The position numbers and the translations under genes are program-made. The notes below the pieces were generated by a model that was given only the letters and a program-made list of their open reading frames with translations, did no database searches and had not been told where the DNA came from. A stretch of 39,798 bases of DNA from Clostridia bacterium (GTDB lineage: Bacteria; Bacillota; Clostridia; Peptostreptococcales; Anaerovoracaceae). The number at the start of each line of letters is the position of its first letter. The first letter of the stretch is position 1. The DNA is taken from assembly GCA_910575405.1 (NCBI GenBank), contig CAJTER010000039.1, positions 1-39,798 of the forward strand. The letters are read 5' to 3'. This document shows, one piece after another, positions 17,512 to 24,830 of this stretch.

Positions 17512-19183
17512 GCGCCTCTTTAAAATTCACGTCATTTAAGACAGCTGTTGCGATATTGTCACAGCTGTCGCCGATTTTCTCAATATTATGGACAACATCT
17601 GTATAAATAACCGTAAATTCCGGAGAACAGGTTTTTTCATAAAGCCGCTTCATATGCTGTTTTCTTAAAAAATCCTCTGTATGGTTCAATTCTTTTTCCT
17701 GCTGTTTTACGTCCAGTGCAAGTCGGTTATCCCCATTTTCCAGGGCGGAAATGGTATCCCGCAGCATGCGGCCTGCCTGATCAAAGCATTCGTAGATTTC
17801 CGCACAAGCAGAATCGGAAAACATATAATTCTTCTTTGCCTTTTCTTCTGCAAACTCGCCGATATTTTTACAGTAATCGCCGATGTGCTCAATATCAGAC
17901 GCCACATGAAGGAGACCGGAGATCTGGCTTGCCTGATGCTCGGTTACAGGCTCTGCTGCTGTAATGGAAGATAAGTAATTTACGATCTTTTCTTCCAATC
18001 CATTTACAATTTCCTCCAGCTCAAATACTCGCTTCACCTGTTCCAGATCATCACCGAGAAAAGCTTTCTTTGCTGCCACCTCCATCTGAGAAGCAAACTG
18101 TGCCAGCCGTGACAACTCTTTTGTTGCCAGATGGATTGCCACAAAAGGCCGTTCCAATACATTGTAGTCCAGATAGACTGGCTCTGACGGAAGACGATCG
18201 CTGTCTTTTCCCGGAACCAGCTTTGTCACTGCTTTCACCAGAAGGCCAATAAGGGGCAAAAATAATACCGCATTGATCAGGTTAAAATACATATGTCCGT
18301 TGGCAATCTGCCTTGCAATCACATAAATTTCCGGCCCGCTTGGAGAAATAGCTGTAATAAGCCTGGTATAAAGTGGAATAAAAAACATAAAGATCACAGT
18401 CCCTGTAAGGTTAAAAATCACATGGGCAGCTGCCGTCCTCTTAGCATTAACGGAGGCCCCGATGGAAGCCAGAATCGCAGTAATAGTCGTGCCTACGTTG
18501 CTTCCGTAGAGAATGGGAAGCGCTCCCTGCAGGCCGATGATGCTGCTGACCCCATCAGGTCCTGCTGTTGCCGCAAGATTCTGCAGAACCGCAATGGTAG
18601 CTGAGCTGCTCTGAACAATCAGAGTCATAACGGTTCCCACTACAACACCCAGAATGGGAATATCCCGCACCTGCATCATCAACTCCAAAAAAATCGGCGA
18701 TTCTGCCAGAGGTTCCATGGTGTTTCCCATGATGTTAATTCCTACAAACAGCAGTCCAAAGGCAAACAATGTCTGTCCGATATCCTGAATCTTTTCCTTT
18801 TTGATAAAAAAGTACATAATGAATCCGAAAAAAACAAAAAGCCAAGCATAATCGCCTATCTGAAAGGCGATAAGCTGAGCTGTTATCGTAGTTCCGATAT
18901 TGGCGCCTAAAATAATGCTGATGGCCTGCGGAAGGTTCATCAGACCCGCTGTTACAAAGCCCAGTACCATAACCGTGGTGGCGCTGCTGCTCTGAAGGAC
19001 CGCTGTGCAGAGAGCTCCTGCCAGAAGCCCGAATACCGGATTTTTTGTCAAAAGCGCCAGTATTTTCTGCATTTTTTCACCTGCAGCACGCTGGAGCCCA
19101 TCGCTCATAAGATTCATCCCATAAATAAACAGCGCCAGGCCACCCAGCAAGGTGATAATCATTTGAAACATACCCATATCCAT
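17489..19183 (-). CDS. Na/Pi cotransporter family protein with C-terminal PhoU domain
   Basis: 564 residues. The N-terminal membrane part has two inverted Na_Pi_cotrans repeats with the family QSSSATT signature (LQSSSATTVMVLGF near 65, VQSSSATIAVLQN near 195) and the GANIGTT and GSNVGTT segments. The C-terminal cytoplasmic PhoU-like helical domain runs from about 345 to 550 (HIGDYCKNIGEFAEEKA and IEKIGDSCDNIATAVLN). Role: sodium-driven phosphate uptake, or export in some species. GAGGAGA lies before the ATG. The promoter carries three PhoP-type repeats, and the phoPR genes lie 3 kb away. Convergent overlap with ymxH. Confidence 0.87.
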   Translation of the reverse strand: MDMGMFQMIITLLGGLALFIYGMNLMSDGLQRAAGEKMQKILALLTKNPVFGLLAGALCTAVLQSSSATTVMVLGFVTAGLMNLPQAISIILGANIGTTITAQLIAFQIGDYAWLFVFFGFIMYFFIKKEKIQDIGQTLFAFGLLFVGINIMGNTMEPLAESPIFLELMMQVRDIPILGVVVGTVMTLIVQSSSATIAVLQNLAATAGPDGVSSIIGLQGALPILYGSNVGTTITAILASIGASVNAKRTAAAHVIFNLTGTVIFMFFIPLYTRLITAISPSGPEIYVIARQIANGHMYFNLINAVLFLPLIGLLVKAVTKLVPGKDSDRLPSEPVYLDYNVLERPFVAIHLATKELSRLAQFASQMEVAAKKAFLGDDLEQVKRVFELEEIVNGLEEKIVNYLSSITAAEPVTEHQASQISGLLHVASDIEHIGDYCKNIGEFAEEKAKKNYMFSDSACAEIYECFDQAGRMLRDTISALENGDNRLALDVKQQEKELNHTEDFLRKQHMKRLYEKTCSPEFTVIYTDVVHNIEKIGDSCDNIATAVLNDVNFKEALNPSLQI

Positions 19184-19227
19184 TTTCTCCTCATACTTAC
19201 ATGGTTCGACAACTTACCCATGGTTCC

Positions 19228-19292
19228 ATTATAGACGTTCTCATGCTGTAAAAAAAGGGAATTAGGTTAAAGGAATGTTAAATCCGTGTTAA
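19228..19292 (-). promoter_or_regulatory. PhoP-box-like triple repeat and -10 of the Na/Pi cotransporter
   Basis: On the minus strand: TTAACA (19292-19287), N5, TTAACA (19281-19276), N5, TTAACC (19270-19265), exactly 11 bp apart. A perfect TATAAT follows at 19233-19228 with no good -35. Direct TTAACA-like repeats with five-base spacers are the binding pattern of Bacillus-type PhoP. Confidence 0.7.
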
Positions 19293-19345
19293 ATTCCAGG
19301 GCTTTCTCGCAAGCATCCGGCAGAACTCCCTGAAGCAACGGTAAG

Positions 19346-19400
19346 CAAAGAAAGAAACAGGTACATTCCGTCTTTCCGGCATGCACCTGCTCTTTGTTTT
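19346..19400 (-). terminator. Probable terminator after the nuclease gene
   Basis: CAAAG and CAGGT (19346-19350, 19358-19362) pair with ACCTG and CTTTG (19385-19389, 19392-19396). On the minus strand the hairpin is followed by a T-rich run (TTTCTTTCTTT). The rest of the 19184-19412 gap holds only the cotransporter promoter. Confidence 0.45.
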
Positions 19401-19412
19401 TGGCTCTCTTTT

Positions 19413-20369
19413 TTACGGATGGCAGTTGCCGCAAGGTTCATAGCCCTGCTTCAGAAGATCGCTTCTGCTGCCCTTATAGGTCTTTTTGTTGGAAGGCTTT
19501 ATATCCGCTGTGCTGTAGCAGGAGGGTTTATGAAACTTTCCAGTGTTGGTATTGATAACGTAGTTTTCTTCATGTTCCGATTTGGAAGCTTTAGAGCTTC
19601 CTATCTGTGCTATTGAAGAAGCGGAAGGTTCCTGTCCGCTCAGGGCGCTTTCTCCTGTGGCATAATTAATGTCTACGCCCTGCTGGTTGTTGTAGACATA
19701 TACGTTAAAGGAAATGCTCTCGCCCTGATCCTCCACTGACTCCGCTTCCATCTGCACGCCGCTTGCCACCAGATTGTCACCTTCAAATACGGGCCTCACC
19801 CGGTAGAGAACGTGGTTTCCCGTTTCCTTTATGTAGTCGGCCACCATATTTTCAAAGGGCAGCATTCCCTGCACATTCATGTATCTGGTTCCTGTTATCA
19901 AATTCCGTTCATTAGCATTTTCCGCCGTCAGCTGGTAGCCGATCAAATGGCACCGGTTGTAGAGATATTTTCCATCTACAAAATCGTATTTCACCGTCTT
20001 CCAGCCGGAAGGTTTTACCTGCCCGATGCTTCCCCGTTTTTCCGAGGGCATCAGATCGCGGCCGATATTGGCAAAAGCCTCTCCGCACCTTCCTAAGCTG
20101 TCCAGCTCACTGTAGGTTTCAAAGGATTCCTCGGTGAAATCTTCCTCTTCAAAATCCGGTTCATTATCGTTTATTGCAATATAGGGTTCTCCCGAATAAT
20201 CAGGAATGTTTTCCAGCACAGCCGATGCCTGCCCTGAATCCCCGCTCTGTCCCACCTGGCCGCCGCTTTCCTGTGAGCAGCCCGCAGCCGAAAAAAGCAT
20301 GGCCAGTACCAGAAGCCAGGGGAGGATTCGCTTTCTCATAGTAATTTGTTTTTTAATCTGTCTGTTCAT
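19413..20369 (-). CDS. Secreted lipoprotein DNA/RNA non-specific endonuclease
   Basis: 318 residues. Lipoprotein signal peptide with Cys31 (MLFSAAGCSQ), so probably anchored outside the membrane. Nuclease domain of the Endonuclease_NS_2/EndA type at about 85-225. The catalytic region is YNRCHLIGYQLTAENANERN, where His141 stands in place of the DRGH-type histidine, followed by NLITGTRYMNV. The C-terminal tail (about 272-318) carries FHKPSC and YEPCGNC, the same Cys/His motif as in the Tad pseudopilin at 5999-6757. Roles in the family: DNA degradation for nutrition, competence or biofilm. Its ATG overlaps the preceding gene by four bases. An internal start at residue 11 would also give a good signal peptide. 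Confidence 0.82.
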   Translation of the reverse strand: MNRQIKKQITMRKRILPWLLVLAMLFSAAGCSQESGGQVGQSGDSGQASAVLENIPDYSGEPYIAINDNEPDFEEEDFTEESFETYSELDSLGRCGEAFANIGRDLMPSEKRGSIGQVKPSGWKTVKYDFVDGKYLYNRCHLIGYQLTAENANERNLITGTRYMNVQGMLPFENMVADYIKETGNHVLYRVRPVFEGDNLVASGVQMEAESVEDQGESISFNVYVYNNQQGVDINYATGESALSGQEPSASSIAQIGSSKASKSEHEENYVINTNTGKFHKPSCYSTADIKPSNKKTYKGSRSDLLKQGYEPCGNCHP

Positions 20370-20776
20370 CTGATATATACTTCCTTTGTTATTGTTTCGT
20401 GGGAATAGCCTTTAAACTCGCCGCGCTCCGCCAGCTTCCAGCCCTTCAGGGAAATGTCAAAATACGTATCGGCAGGGTATACCCGGTTCCATTTAAAAAG
20501 AACGAGCTGCATGATGGCCGCTTTCTTCCCCGCAGGAACAGCCGCTTCCACAAAGCACCAGTCTTCAGCCTGCGCTTTATCCCAAAAGGATTCATCAATT
20601 CGAAACCTTTCCTTCTCCTGCTCCTCGGGAAACTGCTTTGCCGAATAAGCGCTCATCCAGAGAGTTCGTGCTCCCGCATCCTCCAGAAGCTGCCGCCGGA
20701 CTTCCCGGTCCTGAGACTGGCGCCGTCCGTTAAACAGCATCCCCATATTATCGTCTACACATACTGCCAGGATCAA
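20366..20776 (-). CDS. Conserved hypothetical protein coupled to the nuclease
   Basis: 136 residues, soluble, no signal peptide. Starts at a TTG preceded by an excellent AAGGAGG. Begins ILAVCVDDNMGMLFNGRRQS, a pattern I recall from uncharacterised clostridial proteins, sometimes mislabelled ribonuclease Z; it has none of the metal ligands of that enzyme. Rich in Trp and aromatic residues. Translationally coupled to the secreted nuclease by a four-base overlap, so the two products are probably needed together. Protection of the cell from the nuclease is one idea, but nothing in the sequence proves it. Confidence 0.6.
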   Translation of the reverse strand: MILAVCVDDNMGMLFNGRRQSQDREVRRQLLEDAGARTLWMSAYSAKQFPEEQEKERFRIDESFWDKAQAEDWCFVEAAVPAGKKAAIMQLVLFKWNRVYPADTYFDISLKGWKLAERGEFKGYSHETITKEVYIR

Positions 20777-20982
20777 AAAAATATTCCTCCTTATTTTTGC
20801 TTCAGCAAACGTCCTATCTTTTTTCAGCTATATTCTTATATATTATCATTTTGCCACATTATGAAGTTCTTGTCCATTTATTAAGAAAATATTTATATTC
20901 TCTTCAGGAGTCTGTAATCTGCACTGTATATACTTGTTTTAATGGATTCTTTTGCATGTATTCTGAAAGCGAGGTGTTTACT

Positions 20983-21615
20983 ATGTTTTGGATCCTTTCG
21001 ATTTTCATAAATTCAGCCCCCTGCCTTTTGGCTATCATCCCGCTGGCTCTGCTTTTTTCCCGCCTGTTTCCAGAAGGGAAGCGGCTGAAAGCCTGCATAT
21101 GGGCCGGGCTGTTTTCGTTTTTGCTGGCAGCTATGTTTTCCGTAACTGGGGTGCCGTCCATCTATTCCCTGTACTCCGGTCCTGCCTATTATGGGCCGGT
21201 TCAGTGGGTTCCTTTTTCGGATATGCTGACGGATCCGGTCCAGTATATCCTCAATTTTATCCTCTTTGCCCCTTTGGGCGTCTTGCTGCCCTTTCTTTCG
21301 CCTGCCTTTCAAAGGCTGAGAAATGTTTTGCTGTTTGGCGGTGGGCTTTCTCTTTTCATTGAAATCCTGCAGCTGTTTAATTTTCGGGCAACAGATGTCA
21401 ACGATTTTCTGGCTAATACAGCCGGGGCGGCTCTGGGTTTTGTCCTGGGCAAGTTGCTTTTGGCGGCTTTTATGAAAAATGGCTCAGGCTTTGCTCTGTT
21501 TGCGGATAAATGGACTGTCTCGGGCCCTCTGATCATCTGCGTAGGAAGCTTTCTTATCATGTTTCTTATTGAGCCGATTCTTTCCGGCTTTATCTGGGAG
21601 CAGTTCTATGGCTGA
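20983..21615 (+). CDS. VanZ-family membrane protein
   Basis: About 210 residues from the ATG at 20983, chosen because GAGGTG lies seven bases upstream; the longer open frame from 20797 has no such site and no recognisable start. Five or six membrane segments. VanZ-like signature: WVPFSDMLTDPVQYILNFILFAPLGVLLPF and then SLFIEILQLFNFRATDVNDFLANTAGAALGF. VanZ proteins give low-level teicoplanin or lipoglycopeptide resistance in some hosts; most chromosomal homologues are uncharacterised. There is no van cluster here. The C-terminal extension with an extra membrane helix is longer than the VanZ core. Confidence 0.82.
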   Translation: MFWILSIFINSAPCLLAIIPLALLFSRLFPEGKRLKACIWAGLFSFLLAAMFSVTGVPSIYSLYSGPAYYGPVQWVPFSDMLTDPVQYILNFILFAPLGVLLPFLSPAFQRLRNVLLFGGGLSLFIEILQLFNFRATDVNDFLANTAGAALGFVLGKLLLAAFMKNGSGFALFADKWTVSGPLIICVGSFLIMFLIEPILSGFIWEQFYG

Positions 21616-21694
21616 CAGCGCACGGCAGCCGGTGTGGCTGCGAGTATATTTTTGGGGCCTGGCTCACATACTATTTCTCATGGAGGTGATTTTT

Positions 21695-21826
21695 TTGGAT
21701 CATAACTTTCAAGTGGCAGATATTCCTGAAGAAAAGATCGCTGAAATTTGCCAGTTTCAGCAAAAGCTTCAGGAGGAAACGAACCGGAATCTCGTTTTAG
21801 TGGCTTATGAATCTGTTGGAAAATAA
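21695..21826 (+). CDS. Small conserved protein, 43 residues
   Basis: I place the start at the TTG at 21695 because a perfect GGAGGTGAT lies directly before it (21682-21690). The earlier in-frame starts have no site. Product begins DHNFQVADIPEEKIAEICQF and ends VAYESVGK: soluble, acidic, mainly one amphipathic helix. Small proteins of this look are common in Clostridia, but I know no function. Followed by a strong terminator. Confidence 0.55.
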   Translation: MDHNFQVADIPEEKIAEICQFQQKLQEETNRNLVLVAYESVGK

Positions 21827-21895
21827 GTTCCTGTTCTATCGTTACAGAGGCGGATTCAGCCCGAACCCGATCTCCGGAAAAGCTGCAGAAGCATA

Positions 21896-21938
21896 AAAAT
21901 GGCGCAGTTACAGCTGGTAACCTGGACTGCGCCATTTT
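21896..21938. terminator. Bidirectional terminator between convergent genes
   Basis: AAAATGGCGCAG (21896-21907) pairs with CTGCGCCATTTT (21927-21938): a 12-bp stem whose ends supply T-runs on both strands. It separates the 43-residue gene from the convergent symporter gene. Confidence 0.8.
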
Positions 21939-21968
21939 CAGCAAAAGAATTGCAATTATGTTTCGTCT

Positions 21969-23528
21969 TTACTCTACCTTCTCGTCCTCTTCATCGCTGA
22001 GCGCGAACTTGGCCGGCACTTTGACCGTCTTGTTGTAACAGTTAAAGGATTCTTCCACCAGCCCATTGTCCGGCTTCGGAGAAATGAGGCTGACAACCGG
22101 CACAATAATCAGACCTGCCAACATGGCCAGAGCGCCTGAGTTCAGCGGCGACTGAAGCAGCAACGGGAAGGATTCCCGGAACAGCATGTTCAGAATCATG
22201 AGGCCCGCGCCGAAGATAAAGCTTGCCCAGCAAGCCGTTACAGTCGTCTTCTTCCAGTACAGTCCGTAAAGGAGCGGCGCCAAAAATGCTCCTGCCAGCG
22301 CTCCCCAGGAAACACCCATCAGCTGCGCGATAAACATGACATTATTCTTGTACTGAATAATGGCGATGATAACGGAAATCACGATAAACACAATGATGAG
22401 AGCGCGAATAATCAGCACCTGCTGTTTTTCCGACATATTTTTGATAAAGTTATCCTTTAAAAAGTCCAAAGTCAGGGTTGAGCTGGATGCCATAACCAGT
22501 GATGAAAGGGTTGACATGGATGCGGACAATACCAGCAGTACCACCAGACCGATTAAGACGTCCGGGAGCGTAGACAGCATGGTGGGGATGATGGAGTCAA
22601 AGCCATCTGCCTCCACATTGACCTGATCGGAAAACAATCTTCCAAATCCTCCCAGGAAATAGCATCCACCGGAAACCACCAGCGCAAACAATGTGGAAAT
22701 AATCGTTCCCTTGTGAATTGCCTGTTCACTCTCAATAGCGTAAAACTTCTGCACCATCTGCGGAAGCCCCCATGTGCCCAGGGATGTAAGGATTACAACG
22801 CCCAGCAGGTTCAGCGGATCCGGCCCTAAAAAGGAATTGAATGCGCCTTTTATAGAAGTAACCTCCGGATCTTCCACTTCCGCCAGGCCCTGAAGCGCTT
22901 CCATAAAGCCTCCCTTGCTGTTAATAATGGCTCCGATCACGAGGCAGATTCCAATCAGCATAATAATCCCCTGGATAAAGTCGTTAATAGCTGTAGCCAT
23001 ATAACCGCCTGCGATTACATAAATTCCCGTCAGCACAGCCATAATGACGATACATACGGTAAAGTCAATATTGAATGCCATACCGAACAATCTGGAAAGC
23101 CCATTATACAGGGAAGCTGTATAAGGAATCAAAAAGATGAAAATCAGTATAGACGCTCCTATCTTAAGCGCCTTGCTGTCAAAGCGCTTTCCAAAGAATT
23201 CAGGCATGGTTGCGGCATCCAGGTGCTGGGTCATAATACGGGTTCTCCGGCCCAAAACAACCCAAGCAAGAAGCGAGCCTATAACCGCGTTTCCGATACC
23301 GATCCAGGTTGAAGCGAGACCGTATTTCCAGCCAAACTGTCCCGCGTATCCGACAAAGACAACGGCGGAGAAATAAGATGTACCATATGCAAAGGCAGTC
23401 AGCCACGGACCTACCGAGCGTCCGCCCAGTACAAAGCCGTTTACATCTGTAGCATGCTTTCTACAGTACAGGCCTATGGCTATCATTAAGGCGAAAAATA
23501 ATACAAGGATTAATAATTTGATGATCAT
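21969..23528 (-). CDS. Sodium:solute symporter (SSS family), T-box controlled
   Basis: 519 residues with about 13 membrane segments. SSS/PutP-like features: FVLGGRSVGPWLTAFAYGTS near 32-51, the GRRTRIMTQHLDAATMPEFF segment near 93, and the polar C-terminal tail SDEEDEKVE. Automatic annotation would say sodium:proline symporter. The T-box leader upstream appears to read a UAC (Tyr) specifier and shows no proline codon in that place, so the cargo may be tyrosine or another aromatic compound. Ribosome site AAAGGA. The gene stands alone, closed by the terminator at 21896-21938. Confidence 0.85.
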   Translation of the reverse strand: MIIKLLILVLFFALMIAIGLYCRKHATDVNGFVLGGRSVGPWLTAFAYGTSYFSAVVFVGYAGQFGWKYGLASTWIGIGNAVIGSLLAWVVLGRRTRIMTQHLDAATMPEFFGKRFDSKALKIGASILIFIFLIPYTASLYNGLSRLFGMAFNIDFTVCIVIMAVLTGIYVIAGGYMATAINDFIQGIIMLIGICLVIGAIINSKGGFMEALQGLAEVEDPEVTSIKGAFNSFLGPDPLNLLGVVILTSLGTWGLPQMVQKFYAIESEQAIHKGTIISTLFALVVSGGCYFLGGFGRLFSDQVNVEADGFDSIIPTMLSTLPDVLIGLVVLLVLSASMSTLSSLVMASSSTLTLDFLKDNFIKNMSEKQQVLIIRALIIVFIVISVIIAIIQYKNNVMFIAQLMGVSWGALAGAFLAPLLYGLYWKKTTVTACWASFIFGAGLMILNMLFRESFPLLLQSPLNSGALAMLAGLIIVPVVSLISPKPDNGLVEESFNCYNKTVKVPAKFALSDEEDEKVE

Positions 23529-23585
23529 GATATATAGGTTCCTTTCTGAAAAATGCTGTTCGAAACCGACAGAGCATTAACTGAA

Positions 23586-23739
23586 AAATTGCACTGCAGC
23601 TAAAGCTGTGCAATTTCTGTATTTGACCTGCCTTTTTGCCGCCGCTTTAGCGGCACTGGCAAAACGGACAGCATAGCCGATGGCGGAGGAGCGTCCGCCA
23701 GGACGCGTTGCGCGCTGTATCAGAGATACAGGCAGGTCA
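23586..23739. repeat. Dense inverted-repeat block inside the symporter leader
   Basis: Between the T-box terminator and the symporter start: AAATTGCAC/GTGCAATTT (23586-23594, 23608-23616), and an outer pair TGACCTGCC/GGCAGGTCA (23624-23632, 23731-23739). Inside the outer pair lie GCCGC/GCGGC, GGCGGA/TCCGCC and TGTATC/GATACA. The block is much more GC-rich than its surroundings. It looks like a dispersed palindromic element that landed in the 5' leader. The minus-strand ORF covering it (23577-23798) is not protein-like. Confidence 0.5.
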
Positions 23740-23740
23740 T

Positions 23741-24040
23741 AAAAAATCTGCCTTCCGAACGTTATGTTCAGAGGGCAGATGTTATACCGCGTTACCACCT
23801 CTGTTCACTGCAGCCTCACGACTACAGTCTCACTGAGTTCTTTCAAACTCGCTCACTATAACGGGTGAACCCGTTCCAACCTACTTTTCAAAGCCTGTCG
23901 CGACATGTAGCTGGCTTTGTGTTCAGCGGACTGCTCTCAGAATGTATTCAGCTCACTTCTTCCCCGCGCCTCTCAGCATCCGGCAGCTCTCTGTTGGTTT
24001 CCCGTAAGCTTACTAGTTTCTGGTCTTCACATTTCGAACT
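23741..24040 (-). promoter_or_regulatory. T-box leader (specifier probably UAC, tyrosine) with terminator
   Basis: The hallmark T-box sequence AGGTGGTAACGCGG is at 23800-23787. Just after it comes the terminator hairpin ATCTGCC/GGCAGAT (23780-23746) followed by six Ts. Upstream, Stem I features are present: AGAGAGCTGCCGGATGCTG, then AAGTGAGC and GAA-UAC-A, which puts the specifier UAC at 23946-23944. Known action: uncharged tRNA pairs with specifier and T-box, stabilises the antiterminator and lets transcription continue into the symporter gene. The T-box call is firm; the codon reading is probable. Confidence 0.88.
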
Positions 24041-24041
24041 T

Positions 24042-24070
24042 ATTATTGCACGTTTTTTTTCATAAGTCAA
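24042..24070 (-). promoter_or_regulatory. Promoter of the T-box leader
   Basis: TTGACT (24070-24065), 17 bases, AATAAT (24047-24042) on the minus strand, placing the transcript start a few bases before Stem I. Confidence 0.55.
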
Positions 24071-24122
24071 GAAAAAAATGTGTTTATATACAAAAAAAAT
24101 CTTGTAAATTTGTGCGCATACT

Positions 24123-24830
24123 TCATTTTTTACATTGCAGCTGCCGGCTTTTGATTTTCCGCGCCAGATATACGGCTGGAGTGTCGGCCAGACTGGTAAC
24201 GATAAAAATCACATAACTGGAAATGCAGATGCTGATCAAGGTTCCGATGCCGTACATGCCCCAAAAGGCGCCGAAGCTGTACAGAAGCGTATTGAGGGCC
24301 TGGGAGACCATGGTTGAACCGTTGTTTCTCAGCCACAGGAAGCGGCTCTTATCGCCGTATCTTTTCTCTGTAAAATTCCACCACTTATGATAGGCCCACA
24401 CATCAAATCTCTGGCAGATGGCATAGACCATGAGGCTTACCAGCATGAGCCTTGGCGTATTGGAAAAAATAGCTTCAAAGCTTGCCCGTGCCCAGTCGCT
24501 TTCTGCCGGTGTATATAAAAGCCAGGACTGTGAAACAAGAATAAATCCAACCGATGTTGCAATTCCAATATTTACAGCAGTCTTTGCTTCTTTTTTTCCT
24601 TCGTTTTCGCTCAGGATATCCGTCACAAGAAATGTAGAGGCAAACAGGATATTTCCCAGGGTCTGCTCCATTCCAAAGGCATCCACCATCAGCAGCACCT
24701 CGATGTTCGCTGTAATAGTAGCAAAAACTGTACAGCAGTAAAGCCCTGTTTTTCCAAACAGCCGGTACATCAAAAGCACGCCTCCGTAAAGAACAATCAG
24801 CGATATAACAAGCAGCAATTCGTTATTCAT
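24123..24830 (-). CDS. yhhQ: YhhQ-type queuosine-precursor transporter
   Basis: 235 residues from the ATG at 24830, which AGGAGGTG precedes. Vut_1/YhhQ family: about six membrane segments, with the family segments ILFASTFLVTDILSENEGKK, WNFTEKRYGDKSRFLWLRNN and STMVSQALNTLLYSF. It imports queuosine precursors (preQ0, preQ1 or queuine, depending on the organism). The preceding QueL-like gene overlaps the start by eight bases and the pair sits behind a preQ1 riboswitch, which supports the substrate assignment directly. Confidence 0.88.
   Translation of the reverse strand: MNNELLLVISLIVLYGGVLLMYRLFGKTGLYCCTVFATITANIEVLLMVDAFGMEQTLGNILFASTFLVTDILSENEGKKEAKTAVNIGIATSVGFILVSQSWLLYTPAESDWARASFEAIFSNTPRLMLVSLMVYAICQRFDVWAYHKWWNFTEKRYGDKSRFLWLRNNGSTMVSQALNTLLYSFGAFWGMYGIGTLISICISSYVIFIVTSLADTPAVYLARKIKSRQLQCKK

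Noticed and set aside
20797-20982. N-terminal extension of the VanZ-like protein
   Set aside because: No ribosome site, and the ATG at 20983 has a proper one; the extension is not family-like.
23577-23798. 73-residue minus-strand ORF in the symporter leader
   Set aside because: It is a translation of the T-box terminator and the palindrome block; low-complexity, Ala/Arg-rich composition.
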